A stretch of 10,160 nt of DNA from an uncultured Bacilli bacterium (GCA_947623975.1 CANQHY010000041.1:1-10160), one strand, 5' to 3'; positions 1-6,777 are shown, counted from the first letter of the stretch. The notes: generated by a model from the sequence alone, not told the origin. Program-made: numbers and translations.

Positions 1-396
1 AGTATTGAAGGTATGGGCTTTGCTATAAAAATTGAAGATGCAATGAAACATGTAAACGAATTGGAAAATGGCAACACAATAAATAGACCACTTTTGGGAA
101 TAACTAATGTAAATGCTACTGATACTTATACAATTAGACAGTATGGTGTATCAATCAGTTCGTCTATTAAATCTGGTATTGTTGTTCTTTCAGTAGTAGA
201 AGATTCTCCTGCTGCTAAAGCTGGATTGAAAAAGGGTGACGTAATTGTAAAACTTAATGATGACGATGTAAATAATACTGCTTATTTAAAATATTTGCTT
301 TATAAATATAGCGTAGGAGATACAGTTGAATTGACTTATATAAGAGGAAATAGTACTAAAACTACTAAAGTTACATTGACAGAAAACGCTAATTAG
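1..396 (+). CDS. HtrA/DegP-type serine protease, C-terminal PDZ end (5' partial)
   Basis: The reading frame is open from base 1, so the gene begins outside the window and only its last 131 codons are visible. The fragment opens with SIEGMGFAI, which matches the end of the trypsin-like domain of HtrA/DegP (S1C) proteases, where a GxGFAIP-like strand closes the protease fold. A linker with RPLLGI leads into one PDZ domain: the ligand-groove region is followed by SGIVVLSVVEDSPAAKAGLKKGDVIVKL split over 177-261 and a closing VGDTVELTYIRG strand. Family members are membrane-tethered envelope proteases or chaperones that degrade misfolded exported proteins. The catalytic triad lies outside the window, so activity cannot be judged. 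No terminator follows. The -35 box of the next gene's promoter lies within its last codons. The ATG at 13 is internal, not the start. Confidence 0.9.
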   Translation, partial: SIEGMGFAIKIEDAMKHVNELENGNTINRPLLGITNVNATDTYTIRQYGVSISSSIKSGIVVLSVVEDSPAAKAGLKKGDVIVKLNDDDVNNTAYLKYLLYKYSVGDTVELTYIRGNSTKTTKVTLTENAN

Positions 397-405
397 CTTT
401 ATTAT
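376..405 (+). promoter_or_regulatory. Sigma-A-type promoter of the flippase gene
   Basis: A perfect -35 box TTGACA (376-381) is followed after 18 bp by TATTAT (400-405), which matches the -10 consensus at 5 of 6 positions. The expected transcription start is near 411-413, leaving about 25 nt of leader. The -35 box lies inside the last codons of the HtrA-type gene, so the flippase can be transcribed independently although no terminator separates the two genes. Confidence 0.65.
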
Positions 406-436
406 ATAAGTAAGCAATTAGAAAAGATGTGAGCAA

Positions 437-2077
437 ATGAAATTAAAAAAGAATACATTTATTCAAGGTGCATTTATTGCCACTTTAGGAATTGTAATAA
501 GTAAAATATTAGGAATTATTTATGTAATTCCTTTTTATGCTATTATAGGGGATCAAGGAGGAGCTTTATACGGATATGCCTACAATATTTATTCGATATT
601 TTTAGGTATATCGCAAGCAGGTCTTCCTCTTGCTATGAGTAAGCTTATAAGTGAATATAATACTCTTGGTTATTATGATACAAAAGAGAGAATTTTTAGA
701 GTAGGTAAAGTTTTCCTAAGTATCCTTGGGGTAATATGTTTTATAATTTTATTTTTCTTTGCACCACAAATAGCAGATTTAATAATTGGCGGAGTTAAAG
801 ATGGTAATACACAAGAAGATATAGTGTTCGTAATTAGGATAATTTCTACTGCCATTTTAATTGTGCCAATCCTAAGCGTTTCAAGAGGTTATTTGGAAGG
901 GCATAAATTTATAACACCAACATCTATTAGTCAGGTAATAGAACAAATAGTTAGAGTTATTATTATTGTGGTTGGAAGCTTCCTTATGCTTAGGGTATTT
1001 AATTTTCCTTTAAGAACGGCTGTAGGGTGTGCAGTATTTGCTGCTAATATTGGAGCTTTATCTTCTTATTTATATATTCGTCATAAAATTAAGAAAAACA
1101 AAAGTTCTTTAGTACAAAAAAGTACTAAAAAAGAGCCTAAAATAACAACTAAAGAAATTCTTAAAAAATTGTTACTTTATGCGGTTCCTTTTGTAATGAT
1201 AGATATATTTAGATCGATTTATAATTCTGTTGACGTTGTAACTTTAGTGAAAACTTTAGTAAATAGTTTTGGCTATAGTGCACAAAATGCTGAGACTATT
1301 ATGAGTGTCATATCAACTTGGGGATTAAAATTAAATATGATAATCGTCTCTGTAGTAACGGGAATAATGACAAGTTTAATTCCAAATTTGACTAGTAGTT
1401 TCGTTAAAAATGATATGAAAGATGTAAATAAAAAGATTAATCAGACTTTTCAAATTATTTTTTGCATATCATTACCTATGACTATTGGGTTAAGTTTTAT
1501 TACTGATACAGTATGGAATATATTTTATGGTAATTCATATTACGGTGTAGTTACTTATAAATATTTAGTTTTTGTGGCTTTTGCTACTATACTGTTTACT
1601 GCTACAACTACAACTATGCAAATATTAAAACAATATAAAATGGTATTTTTTACGTTAATAGTTGGTTTTGTTCTAAAAAGTGCTTTAAATGTACCATTTA
1701 TGTATCTTTTTAATAGTTTAAATTTGTATCCTTTTTATGGGGCAATAACTGCTACTATTTTAGGATTTACTACATCGGCTTTGATATCAATAATTACATT
1801 AAAAAGAAGATTTAATATTAATTATAGTGCTACTTTTAAAGAATTAAAAAATATTTTTATTGGTGTTATATTGATGGTGGTTTCAATGTATTTATTAACA
1901 TTTATAATTCCATTGAAAGTTGAAGGAAGAGTTTTGTCGTTTATAATTGCTATTACATATACGATAGTAGGAGCGGTTGTATATTTAGGATATACTTATA
2001 AGAGTAAAACATTACAGAATATATTTGGTGAAGAAATGTTTGATAAAATAAAAACAAAGTTAAAGTTAGCAAAATAA
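437..2077 (+). CDS. MurJ/SpoVB-family lipid-linked oligosaccharide flippase (YtgP-like)
   Basis: This 546-aa polytopic membrane protein belongs to the MATE-like/MOP exporter group that contains SpoVB, YtgP/MurJ and Wzx flippases. The N-terminus carries the family signature: KNTFIQGAF, then SKILGIIYVIPF, GGALYGYAYNIY and a helix with GLPLAMSKLISEYN (about residues 75-95). SQVIEQIVRV (about 165-175) is also typical. About 14 hydrophobic segments are spread to the C-terminus. Its length is close to that of Bacillus YtgP, which flips lipid II across the membrane, so peptidoglycan precursor export is the likeliest role. SpoVB or a teichoic-type substrate cannot be excluded, so no symbol is given. 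The ribosome site is weak (GTGAG, 429-433, before ATG 437). It has its own promoter and ends at a bidirectional terminator shared with the convergent FemAB-like gene. Confidence 0.85.
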   Translation: MKLKKNTFIQGAFIATLGIVISKILGIIYVIPFYAIIGDQGGALYGYAYNIYSIFLGISQAGLPLAMSKLISEYNTLGYYDTKERIFRVGKVFLSILGVICFIILFFFAPQIADLIIGGVKDGNTQEDIVFVIRIISTAILIVPILSVSRGYLEGHKFITPTSISQVIEQIVRVIIIVVGSFLMLRVFNFPLRTAVGCAVFAANIGALSSYLYIRHKIKKNKSSLVQKSTKKEPKITTKEILKKLLLYAVPFVMIDIFRSIYNSVDVVTLVKTLVNSFGYSAQNAETIMSVISTWGLKLNMIIVSVVTGIMTSLIPNLTSSFVKNDMKDVNKKINQTFQIIFCISLPMTIGLSFITDTVWNIFYGNSYYGVVTYKYLVFVAFATILFTATTTTMQILKQYKMVFFTLIVGFVLKSALNVPFMYLFNSLNLYPFYGAITATILGFTTSALISIITLKRRFNINYSATFKELKNIFIGVILMVVSMYLLTFIIPLKVEGRVLSFIIAITYTIVGAVVYLGYTYKSKTLQNIFGEEMFDKIKTKLKLAK

Positions 2078-2079
2078 TA

Positions 2080-2117
2080 AAAGCAGTGAAATATAATTTT
2101 TCATTGCTTTCTTTTTT
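2080..2117. terminator. Bidirectional terminator between flippase and FemAB-like genes
   Basis: The left arm AAAGCAGTGAAA (2080-2091) pairs with TTTCATTGCTTT (2099-2110) through 12 bp with one G-U pair and a 7-nt loop. It is followed by CTTTTTTC on the plus strand. On the minus strand the hairpin is followed by the reverse complement of the A-rich sequence just upstream (TTATTATTTTGC). The right arm contains the TGA stop of the minus-strand gene, so the hairpin also encodes the C-terminus of that protein. Confidence 0.75.
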
Positions 2118-3399
2118 CTTTTTTAGCTTTCTTTTTTACTAAGTTTCTATATAGAGGAACTAATCTGTTAAATATAAAATACATAAATTTATTTGTTATT
2201 AAGTCGAATTCCCCGATGAATTCAATGTAATCACCACCAAATTTTCTTTTAAATTCATGAAGTCCTAGTCTGGGATTATCTTCACTTAAATCACCAATTG
2301 TACCAAATTGATCATAGATTTTAATGCCGTTATCATAACAATATTTAATGTGTTCGTAATAAGTTTTATAATTTGAATAACTAGAGGTTAAAATGTTGTG
2401 GTTTCCTGCATATAAAACCCATGCTTTATCGCCATATATCATTATAACGTGACCATTTAATACAATTTCTTCTTGATATTCATTTAGAGCATCTTGATAT
2501 TCTTTAATATATTCTTCTGTTTTTTTAATCTTTTTTTCTAGTTCTGCTTTTTTTGTCTTTGAACTTTTACTTAAATTTTCTTCTGTATTTAATTTTGTGA
2601 GTTCCTCTGTAAGGACTTTTTTTTGATCACAATAAGAATTCAATATTTCCTTTACATTAACATATCCCATAAATAAGAGCATTTTATTATCTTTATTGTA
2701 TATCTCATAAAGAGATTTATAATAATCCATATTATGAGAGACGAAATCCTTTCTTGTTTCTGTTAAATCCATAAGATGGCTAAAAGTAGGAATATCATCT
2801 ATGGTGCCAATTCTAACTTTAGTATTTAATTCACACGCTTTATTGATTCTCTGTCTAGTAGTTTTTGAAAAATTATTTTCTATTTCTTCAAATGATTTAT
2901 TCATATCAATTCTAAAAGTGTATCTTGGTTGCATTGTTTCAAAATTCTTAGTAAAACCCAAATGTTTAAAACCCAATTTAATAAGACTGTCAAAAACTAT
3001 TTTTGGATCTTTTTCTAATTTTATTTCTTCTTTTAGATAGTTTTCTTTATGCCAAATAATATCGGGATCTATCTTTATAAATATGGCTTTCTTTTTCTTA
3101 GCAAAAGCTTTAATGTTTTTTACAAATTCGCTTAATAGCTCTCTGTTGTAAAAATCAATAACAAAACCTCGTGGCGAGTATAAATAAGAGTATCCCAAAG
3201 GCAATTTTTTTTCAAGTAATAAGGCGGTAGCTAAAAGTTTGTTTTTATCATTTATAAGCCCAACATAGTGTGGAGTTAAATTTTTACTTTTTTTAGCGAA
3301 TTCTCCCCAGGCATAACTTTGTAAAAAATGCGATTTAGTTTTATGATTTTTAACAAAATCTTCATATGCTTTTTTTTCAACGTTTTCTATAAATTTCAT
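2101..3399 (-). CDS. FemAB-family peptidoglycan cross-bridge aminoacyltransferase (FemX/MurM-like)
   Basis: The 432-aa protein has the hallmarks of FemA/FemB/FemX/MurM enzymes, which transfer amino acids from aminoacyl-tRNA to the stem-peptide lysine of lipid II (or to the growing bridge) at the inner membrane face. Visible motifs are FLQSYAWGEF (25-34), SPRG (75-78), QPRYTFRID (157-165), KTTRQRINKA (179-188), LYAGN (329-333) and the closing GLHEFKRKFGG (379-389). Both GNAT-like subdomains therefore look intact. A charged helical hairpin insert (about 250-312) corresponds to the tRNA-synthetase-like coiled-coil arm of this family. Length is normal. The amino acid added cannot be read from sequence. 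The start is set by AAAGGA (3409-3414), 9 nt before the ATG. The gene is divergent from the coiled-coil/deacetylase cassette and convergent with the flippase. Confidence 0.92.
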   Translation of the reverse strand: MKFIENVEKKAYEDFVKNHKTKSHFLQSYAWGEFAKKSKNLTPHYVGLINDKNKLLATALLLEKKLPLGYSYLYSPRGFVIDFYNRELLSEFVKNIKAFAKKKKAIFIKIDPDIIWHKENYLKEEIKLEKDPKIVFDSLIKLGFKHLGFTKNFETMQPRYTFRIDMNKSFEEIENNFSKTTRQRINKACELNTKVRIGTIDDIPTFSHLMDLTETRKDFVSHNMDYYKSLYEIYNKDNKMLLFMGYVNVKEILNSYCDQKKVLTEELTKLNTEENLSKSSKTKKAELEKKIKKTEEYIKEYQDALNEYQEEIVLNGHVIMIYGDKAWVLYAGNHNILTSSYSNYKTYYEHIKYCYDNGIKIYDQFGTIGDLSEDNPRLGLHEFKRKFGGDYIEFIGEFDLITNKFMYFIFNRLVPLYRNLVKKKAKKEKRKQ

Positions 3400-3423
3400 A
3401 TCACAATATCCTTTATAAACAAA

Positions 3424-3452
3424 AGTATAATATTTTAATATTTAAAAGTCAA
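3424..3452 (-). promoter_or_regulatory. Sigma-A-type promoter of the FemAB-like gene
   Basis: Read on the minus strand, TTGACT (3452-3447) and TATACT (3429-3424) are separated by exactly 17 bp. Each box matches consensus at 5 of 6 positions. The start point should lie near 3416-3418, giving a leader of under 20 nt that contains the AAAGGA ribosome site. Confidence 0.7.
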
Positions 3453-3462
3453 ACTGTATAAG

Positions 3463-3491
3463 TTGACGAATATTGTCTTTCATATTAAAAT
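3463..3491 (+). promoter_or_regulatory. Sigma-A-type promoter of the coiled-coil/deacetylase/DUF1287 cassette
   Basis: TTGACG (3463-3468) and TAAAAT (3486-3491) are separated by 17 bp, with 5 of 6 matches in each box. The predicted start point is near 3497-3499, only about 8-10 nt before the ATG at 3507. The leader would then be extremely short and begin at the GGTGAT Shine-Dalgarno-like site (3498-3503). The -35 box is 10 bp from the divergent -35 box of the FemAB-like gene. Confidence 0.7.
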
Positions 3492-3506
3492 TAACATGGT
3501 GATGGT

Positions 3507-3782
3507 ATGAGGAAGATTGGTATAATTTTAATTAGTATTTTGACAGTTAGTTCTATCTCTTTTTTAGGTTTTAATTTATTTCTGTATAATAGTTATAAAG
3601 AAGATTTACAAAACATAAATAACGATATTAAAGAAACTCAAGAAACGATAGAAGAGTATAAAAAGAATAAAGAAGAAGAAGAGAATCTATATAATGCAGC
3701 GAAAGATGAAAATAAAGAAAAGGTCGAGGTATTAGAAAAATGGAAAATAAAGGTCGAAGAAATAAAAAAAGCTTTGCAGTAA
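3507..3782 (+). CDS. Small membrane-anchored coiled-coil protein (91 aa), unknown family
   Basis: I do not recognise a family. The protein has a short basic N-terminus, one membrane helix (about residues 4-28), and then a highly charged helical region to the end (about 29-90, rich in E, K, N and Q). A long extracytoplasmic coiled coil is predicted. The bitopic helix-plus-coiled-coil layout resembles FtsL/DivIC-type proteins in shape only. Its start is supported by a strong promoter and by GGTGAT at 3498-3503, which can pair with the 16S 3' end. The last 43 nt overlap the deacetylase gene in another frame. That next protein has the same order of membrane helix then coiled coil, so the two could pair at the membrane. 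This is inference. Confidence 0.75.
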   Translation: MRKIGIILISILTVSSISFLGFNLFLYNSYKEDLQNINNDIKETQETIEEYKKNKEEEENLYNAAKDENKEKVEVLEKWKIKVEEIKKALQ

Positions 3783-4678
3783 TATCGTTGTTATTGATAG
3801 TGTGCATCCTTTCTTTTGTAGGTAGTGCTATTTTATATTTTAAAAATAGAAATATGAAAGCAGAAATTAAAAGATTAGAAAAAAACAATGCTGATAAAAA
3901 CGAAGAGGTTGAATTATATAAACGCGATATAGAAAATCTTGAAGAAGCTAATTTAGAACTTTCTAAAATAGATGAAAATATTGAATCACTTAAAAAAGAA
4001 TACTTTAGCAATATTAAAACATTAGAAGATAAAATTTTAGATGGGTCTTCGAATAAAAAAATTGCTTATCTAACTTTTGATGATGGTCCTTATTATAACA
4101 CTTATAAATTTTTAGATATCTTAGATAAGTATGGGGTAAATGCTACATTCTTTACAACTAGTATTAATGGTGAATATTGTTTTGATAATAGGAGCCAAAA
4201 CTGTCTATTATTATATAAGGAGTATTTAAAACGTGGACATACGATTGCAAATCATACCTACACGCATGGTATTTGGAAAGGATTATATAGCAGTGTCGAA
4301 AGTTTTATTACAGGAGTTAAGGGGCAAGAAGAGGTTGTAAAAGAATATTCTGGTGGTTATGTTACAAATATTGTAAGATTTCCTGGTGGCAGTGCAACGG
4401 CAAGAGGATTGAAAAACGGAATAATCGAAGAATTACGAAAGAATAATTATGGCTGGGTCGATTGGACAGCACAAGATGGTGATGGTGGCAATCTCACGTC
4501 GAAAGAAGAAGCTTGGTATAATTTTACAAGTACAATAAATGAGAAAATAGAGGTTGTTTTGTTTCATGATTACAATAATATAACTTTATCAATATTACCT
4601 GATGCGATTGAATATTTGCAAAATAATGGTTATATATTATTGCCGTTATTTTATGAAAGCAATATGATTAACAAATGA
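3740..4678 (+). CDS. Membrane-anchored NodB-type polysaccharide (peptidoglycan?) deacetylase
   Basis: This 312-aa protein of carbohydrate esterase family 4 removes N-acetyl groups from a glycan, most likely peptidoglycan GlcNAc given the context. After a basic N-terminus come a membrane helix (about 12-34), a charged coiled-coil stalk (about 38-100) and the NodB domain (about 106-305). All five motifs are present: TFDDGP (112-117, with D114 base and D115 metal ligand), NHTYTH (H172 and H176 metal ligands), RFPGG (213-217), the WVDW region (239-242) and LFHD (274-277, H276). The metal-dependent site therefore looks intact. GAGGT (3726-3730) lies 9 nt before the ATG. A later start at residue 39 would remove the membrane helix, so ATG 3740 is preferred despite the 43-nt overlap upstream. 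It shares ATGA with the next gene. Confidence 0.9.
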   Translation: MENKGRRNKKSFAVISLLLIVCILSFVGSAILYFKNRNMKAEIKRLEKNNADKNEEVELYKRDIENLEEANLELSKIDENIESLKKEYFSNIKTLEDKILDGSSNKKIAYLTFDDGPYYNTYKFLDILDKYGVNATFFTTSINGEYCFDNRSQNCLLLYKEYLKRGHTIANHTYTHGIWKGLYSSVESFITGVKGQEEVVKEYSGGYVTNIVRFPGGSATARGLKNGIIEELRKNNYGWVDWTAQDGDGGNLTSKEEAWYNFTSTINEKIEVVLFHDYNNITLSILPDAIEYLQNNGYILLPLFYESNMINK

Positions 4679-5379
4679 AGAAAATTTTAAAAATAACGAT
4701 AATTATTTTGGCAATAGTGTTTGCATCTTGTTTATTTGCATCTGTTAAATATTACTTTTATCCTAAGTATAAAAAAGTCTATTATGCTAAAAATTTTGGA
4801 ATAGAAGTTATAAAAAGTGAAAATGATACTAATAATAATGGCATAGATGATTATACTGATATATTAAACGGGGCAAGAATTGATGCTTTAAATAAACCTA
4901 AATATAAAAGTGTCTATTATGCTGGAGGTTATCCACCTGATGATGAGGGTGTTTGTACTGATACCGTTTGGCGTGCTTTTAAAAATGCTGGAATATTACT
5001 TAAAGATTTAGTTGATGAAGATATTAAGAATCATATTGAACTTTATCCGCGTGTAAATGGGATAATAGATTCTAATATTGACTTTAGAAGAGTTAAAAAC
5101 TTAAAAGTATTTTTTGAGAGATTTGCAATAAATTTAACATTAGATCCTTTGAAAATAGAAGAATGGATGCCTGGCGATATTGTTATTTTTGGAACTACGC
5201 ACATTGGAATAATATCAGATAAAAGAAATAAAGACGGTATTACTTATTTAATTCATAATGCAGGACAGCCTCTAAGAGAAGAAGATGCACTTTTAAAATG
5301 GCATAAAAAAAGTCCTATTACAGGACATTACAGATTTGACTACAAGAGATATTTAGAATTAGCCCAAAGCGACATCTAG
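4675..5379 (+). CDS. Membrane-anchored DUF1287 protein with EF-hand-like loop
   Basis: The 234-aa protein starts with a membrane helix or uncleaved signal (about 4-24). Residues 51-62 follow the DxNxNGxDDxxD pattern of an EF-hand or dockerin-type calcium loop. The rest matches DUF1287 (YijF-like): GGYPPDDEGVCTDTVWRAF (84-102), NIDFRRVKNLKVFF (134-147), PGDIV (166-170), HIGIISD (176-182), IHNAG (193-197) and GHYRFD (217-222). The family has no firmly known activity that I can cite. Conserved C94, H176 and N195 sit in the order Cys-His-Asn, which suggests a papain/NlpC-P60-like fold acting on the wall (inference). ATGA overlap with the deacetylase implies translational coupling. Its last 21 nt overlap the ZIP gene tail to tail, and its coding region contains the likely ZIP terminator at 5305-5326. 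Confidence 0.88.
   Translation: MKKILKITIIILAIVFASCLFASVKYYFYPKYKKVYYAKNFGIEVIKSENDTNNNGIDDYTDILNGARIDALNKPKYKSVYYAGGYPPDDEGVCTDTVWRAFKNAGILLKDLVDEDIKNHIELYPRVNGIIDSNIDFRRVKNLKVFFERFAINLTLDPLKIEEWMPGDIVIFGTTHIGIISDKRNKDGITYLIHNAGQPLREEDALLKWHKKSPITGHYRFDYKRYLELAQSDI
5305..5326 (-). terminator. Terminator for the ZIP gene, inside the DUF1287 coding region
   Basis: On the minus strand GTCCT (5326-5322), loop GTAAT, and AGGAC (5316-5312) form a 5-bp stem, followed at once by seven T (5311-5305). This has the form of a Rho-independent terminator for transcripts leaving the ZIP gene, about 32 nt past its stop. The same bases encode the conserved SPITGHYR region of DUF1287, so the site may be a by-product of coding constraint. 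Confidence 0.5.
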
Positions 5380-6165
5380 TATCATCATAGTTGAAAAACC
5401 TATTAGCGTGAAAAGAGCCATTAACTCTTTTTTTTCGTTTGACTGACTAGCTGGTATTAGTTCTTGGACTACTACGTAAATCATCGCGCCACCAGCAAAG
5501 GCTAAAAGAAATGGTAATATGTATCTTACTTTAAGAACTAATAGGGCACCAATTACACCGGCTATAGGTTCAACAATACCACTTAATTGTCCCCAAAAAA
5601 ATGATTTACCTCGCGAAAAGCCTTCTCTTCGTAGCGGAACACTTACAGCTGTACCTTCTGGAAAATTTTGAAGACCAATCCCTAGTGCTAAAATTGAAGC
5701 AGATGCGACAGTTGCTCCTTCCAGACCGTAAAAAATAGAACCAAAAGCAACTCCAACAGCAAGACCTTCTGGAATATTGTGAAGTGTTATAGAAAATATT
5801 AGCATTAAGACTCTTTTCATACTGCCACTTTTGTTTCTATTCTTCGAAAGTTTTCTGTCAAAATAATCAAATAGTTTATCGCCTACAAATAGTAATAAAC
5901 CTCCTGAAAAAAAACCTAAAAATACTATAAGCCAAGATATCATTTTAAGGTTTTCAGCCATTTCAATAGCAGGTGATAAAAGAGACCAAAAGGATGCCGC
6001 TATCATGACTCCTGCTGCAAAACCTAACATACCATCCATGATGTTTTTATTTACCTTTTTGAAAAAAAATACTAATGCTGCACCCAATAGAGTTACACTC
6101 CAAGTAAATATTGTAGCAATCAATGCTTGAATTACTGGATTTAAATTATTAAAAAAGTTTATCAT
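5359..6165 (-). CDS. ZIP-family divalent metal transporter (ZupT/GufA-like)
   Basis: This 268-aa membrane protein has about eight hydrophobic helices. The two metal-site helices are clear: LHNIPEGLAVG (128-138, with H129 and E133) and LQNFPEGTAVSVP (165-177, with N167 and E170). E199 in GIVEP and the QELIP segment (234-238) also fit the GufA/ZupT branch. Such proteins import Zn, Mn, Fe or related ions, and the preferred metal is not readable here. There is no histidine-rich cytoplasmic loop. CTCCT at 6172-6176 gives an AGGAG ribosome site 6 nt before the ATG. A 13-bp palindrome lies just upstream. The 3' end overlaps DUF1287 by 21 nt, and its coding region near 5411-5435 contains the apparent terminator for the opposite operon. 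It has no evident functional tie to the wall genes. Confidence 0.92.
   Translation of the reverse strand: MINFFNNLNPVIQALIATIFTWSVTLLGAALVFFFKKVNKNIMDGMLGFAAGVMIAASFWSLLSPAIEMAENLKMISWLIVFLGFFSGGLLLFVGDKLFDYFDRKLSKNRNKSGSMKRVLMLIFSITLHNIPEGLAVGVAFGSIFYGLEGATVASASILALGIGLQNFPEGTAVSVPLRREGFSRGKSFFWGQLSGIVEPIAGVIGALLVLKVRYILPFLLAFAGGAMIYVVVQELIPASQSNEKKELMALFTLIGFSTMMILDVALG
5411..5435 (+). terminator. Terminator for the DUF1287 operon, inside the ZIP coding region
   Basis: AAAAGAG (5411-5417), a 7-nt loop, and CTCTTTT (5425-5431) form a 7-bp stem that runs into eight T (5428-5435). It lies 32 nt after the DUF1287 stop, on the plus strand and within the antisense of ZIP codons near residue 245-252. 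The stem is AT-rich and so modest in strength, but the U-tract is good. Confidence 0.5.
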
Positions 6166-6177
6166 AAATTACTCCTC

Positions 6178-6190
6178 GCCTATATTAGGC
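6178..6190. promoter_or_regulatory. Candidate operator palindrome upstream of the ZIP gene
   Basis: GCCTA-TAT-TAGGC is an inverted repeat with 5-bp arms, directly upstream of the ZIP ribosome site and next to a TATATA-rich stretch that could be its -10 region. The TAGGC/GCCTA half-sites and the position resemble operators of metal-dependent repressors of the DtxR/MntR type, but the match to any known consensus is only partial. No clear -35 box was found. Confidence 0.35.
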
Positions 6191-6255
6191 TATGTATATA
6201 AAAAAAATAAGTATGGGCGTTTAATTAACAAATTTATTAAAAAAGATTTTATTTA

Positions 6256-6284
6256 TTGAATTTATAATTTTAAAATGATAAATT
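6256..6284 (+). promoter_or_regulatory. Possible promoter of the NUDIX gene
   Basis: TTGAAT (6256-6261) and TAAATT (6279-6284) are 17 bp apart, with 4 of 6 matches in each box. The region is extremely AT-rich, so chance matches are likely. It is the best-spaced pair in the 160 nt before the gene. Confidence 0.3.
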
Positions 6285-6339
6285 ATTTATATGATATGTG
6301 CATTTGATTTAACGTGATAATAAGGGAGGAAAATAAATT

Positions 6340-6777
6340 ATGGAAACTATTGTGAAAACGCATATTGGTGCTTATGGCATTATTGTGCAAGGAGATAAGA
6401 TAGCTCTAGTTAGAAAAGCAAGAGGAGGCTACAAAGGAAAACTAGATTTGCCTGGTGGTGGAATAGAACATACAGAACTTCCAAGTGAAACATTAAGAAG
6501 AGAAATAATGGAAGAAGCTGGTATTCCGATTACTAGTTATGAACTTTTTGATGTTACTGCTACTAATATTAAATGGGAAATGGAAAAAGACTTGTGGGAA
6601 GATTTACACCATATAGGTATACTGTATAAGGTAGAAACTAATGAATTAAGTCTAAAGGCTGAAAGTGATGGATTAGATTCAGATGGTGCTAATTGGTATT
6701 CAATAGTGGATTTATCAAAGGATGAACTATCACCATTTGCTAAATATGTATTAGAAAAAATGAAATATATAAATTAG
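6340..6777 (+). CDS. NUDIX hydrolase
   Basis: The 145-aa single-domain cytoplasmic protein carries a complete NUDIX box, GX5EX7REUXEEXGU, from G40 to I62, with R54, E55, E58 and E59 as the metal-binding and catalytic residues. The preceding LDLPGGG (35-41) is also standard. The family cleaves nucleoside diphosphates linked to another moiety, such as oxidised dNTPs, ADP-ribose or nucleotide sugars. The substrate cannot be assigned from this sequence. Length is normal for a stand-alone enzyme. A strong GGGAGGA (6324-6330) sits 9 nt before the ATG. It is a single-gene unit between the divergent ZIP gene and the convergent surface-protein gene, and it ends at a bidirectional terminator. Confidence 0.93.
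   Translation: METIVKTHIGAYGIIVQGDKIALVRKARGGYKGKLDLPGGGIEHTELPSETLRREIMEEAGIPITSYELFDVTATNIKWEMEKDLWEDLHHIGILYKVETNELSLKAESDGLDSDGANWYSIVDLSKDELSPFAKYVLEKMKYIN

Noticed and set aside
673..855. Minus-strand open frame of 60 codons inside the flippase gene
   Set aside because: It is antisense to a clearly conserved membrane-protein region, with no ribosome site and no recognisable product.
2801..3040. Plus-strand open frame of 79 codons inside the FemAB-like gene
   Set aside because: It lies opposite conserved FemAB motifs (QPRYTFRID and KTTRQRINKA), and its hydrophobic look comes from the reverse complement of Lys/Glu-rich codons.
3628..4011. Minus-strand open frame of 127 codons across the coiled-coil and deacetylase genes
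   Set aside because: It is Ser/Leu/Phe-rich, as expected for the antisense of AAA/GAA-rich coiled-coil codons. It has no start signals, and both sense genes are better supported.
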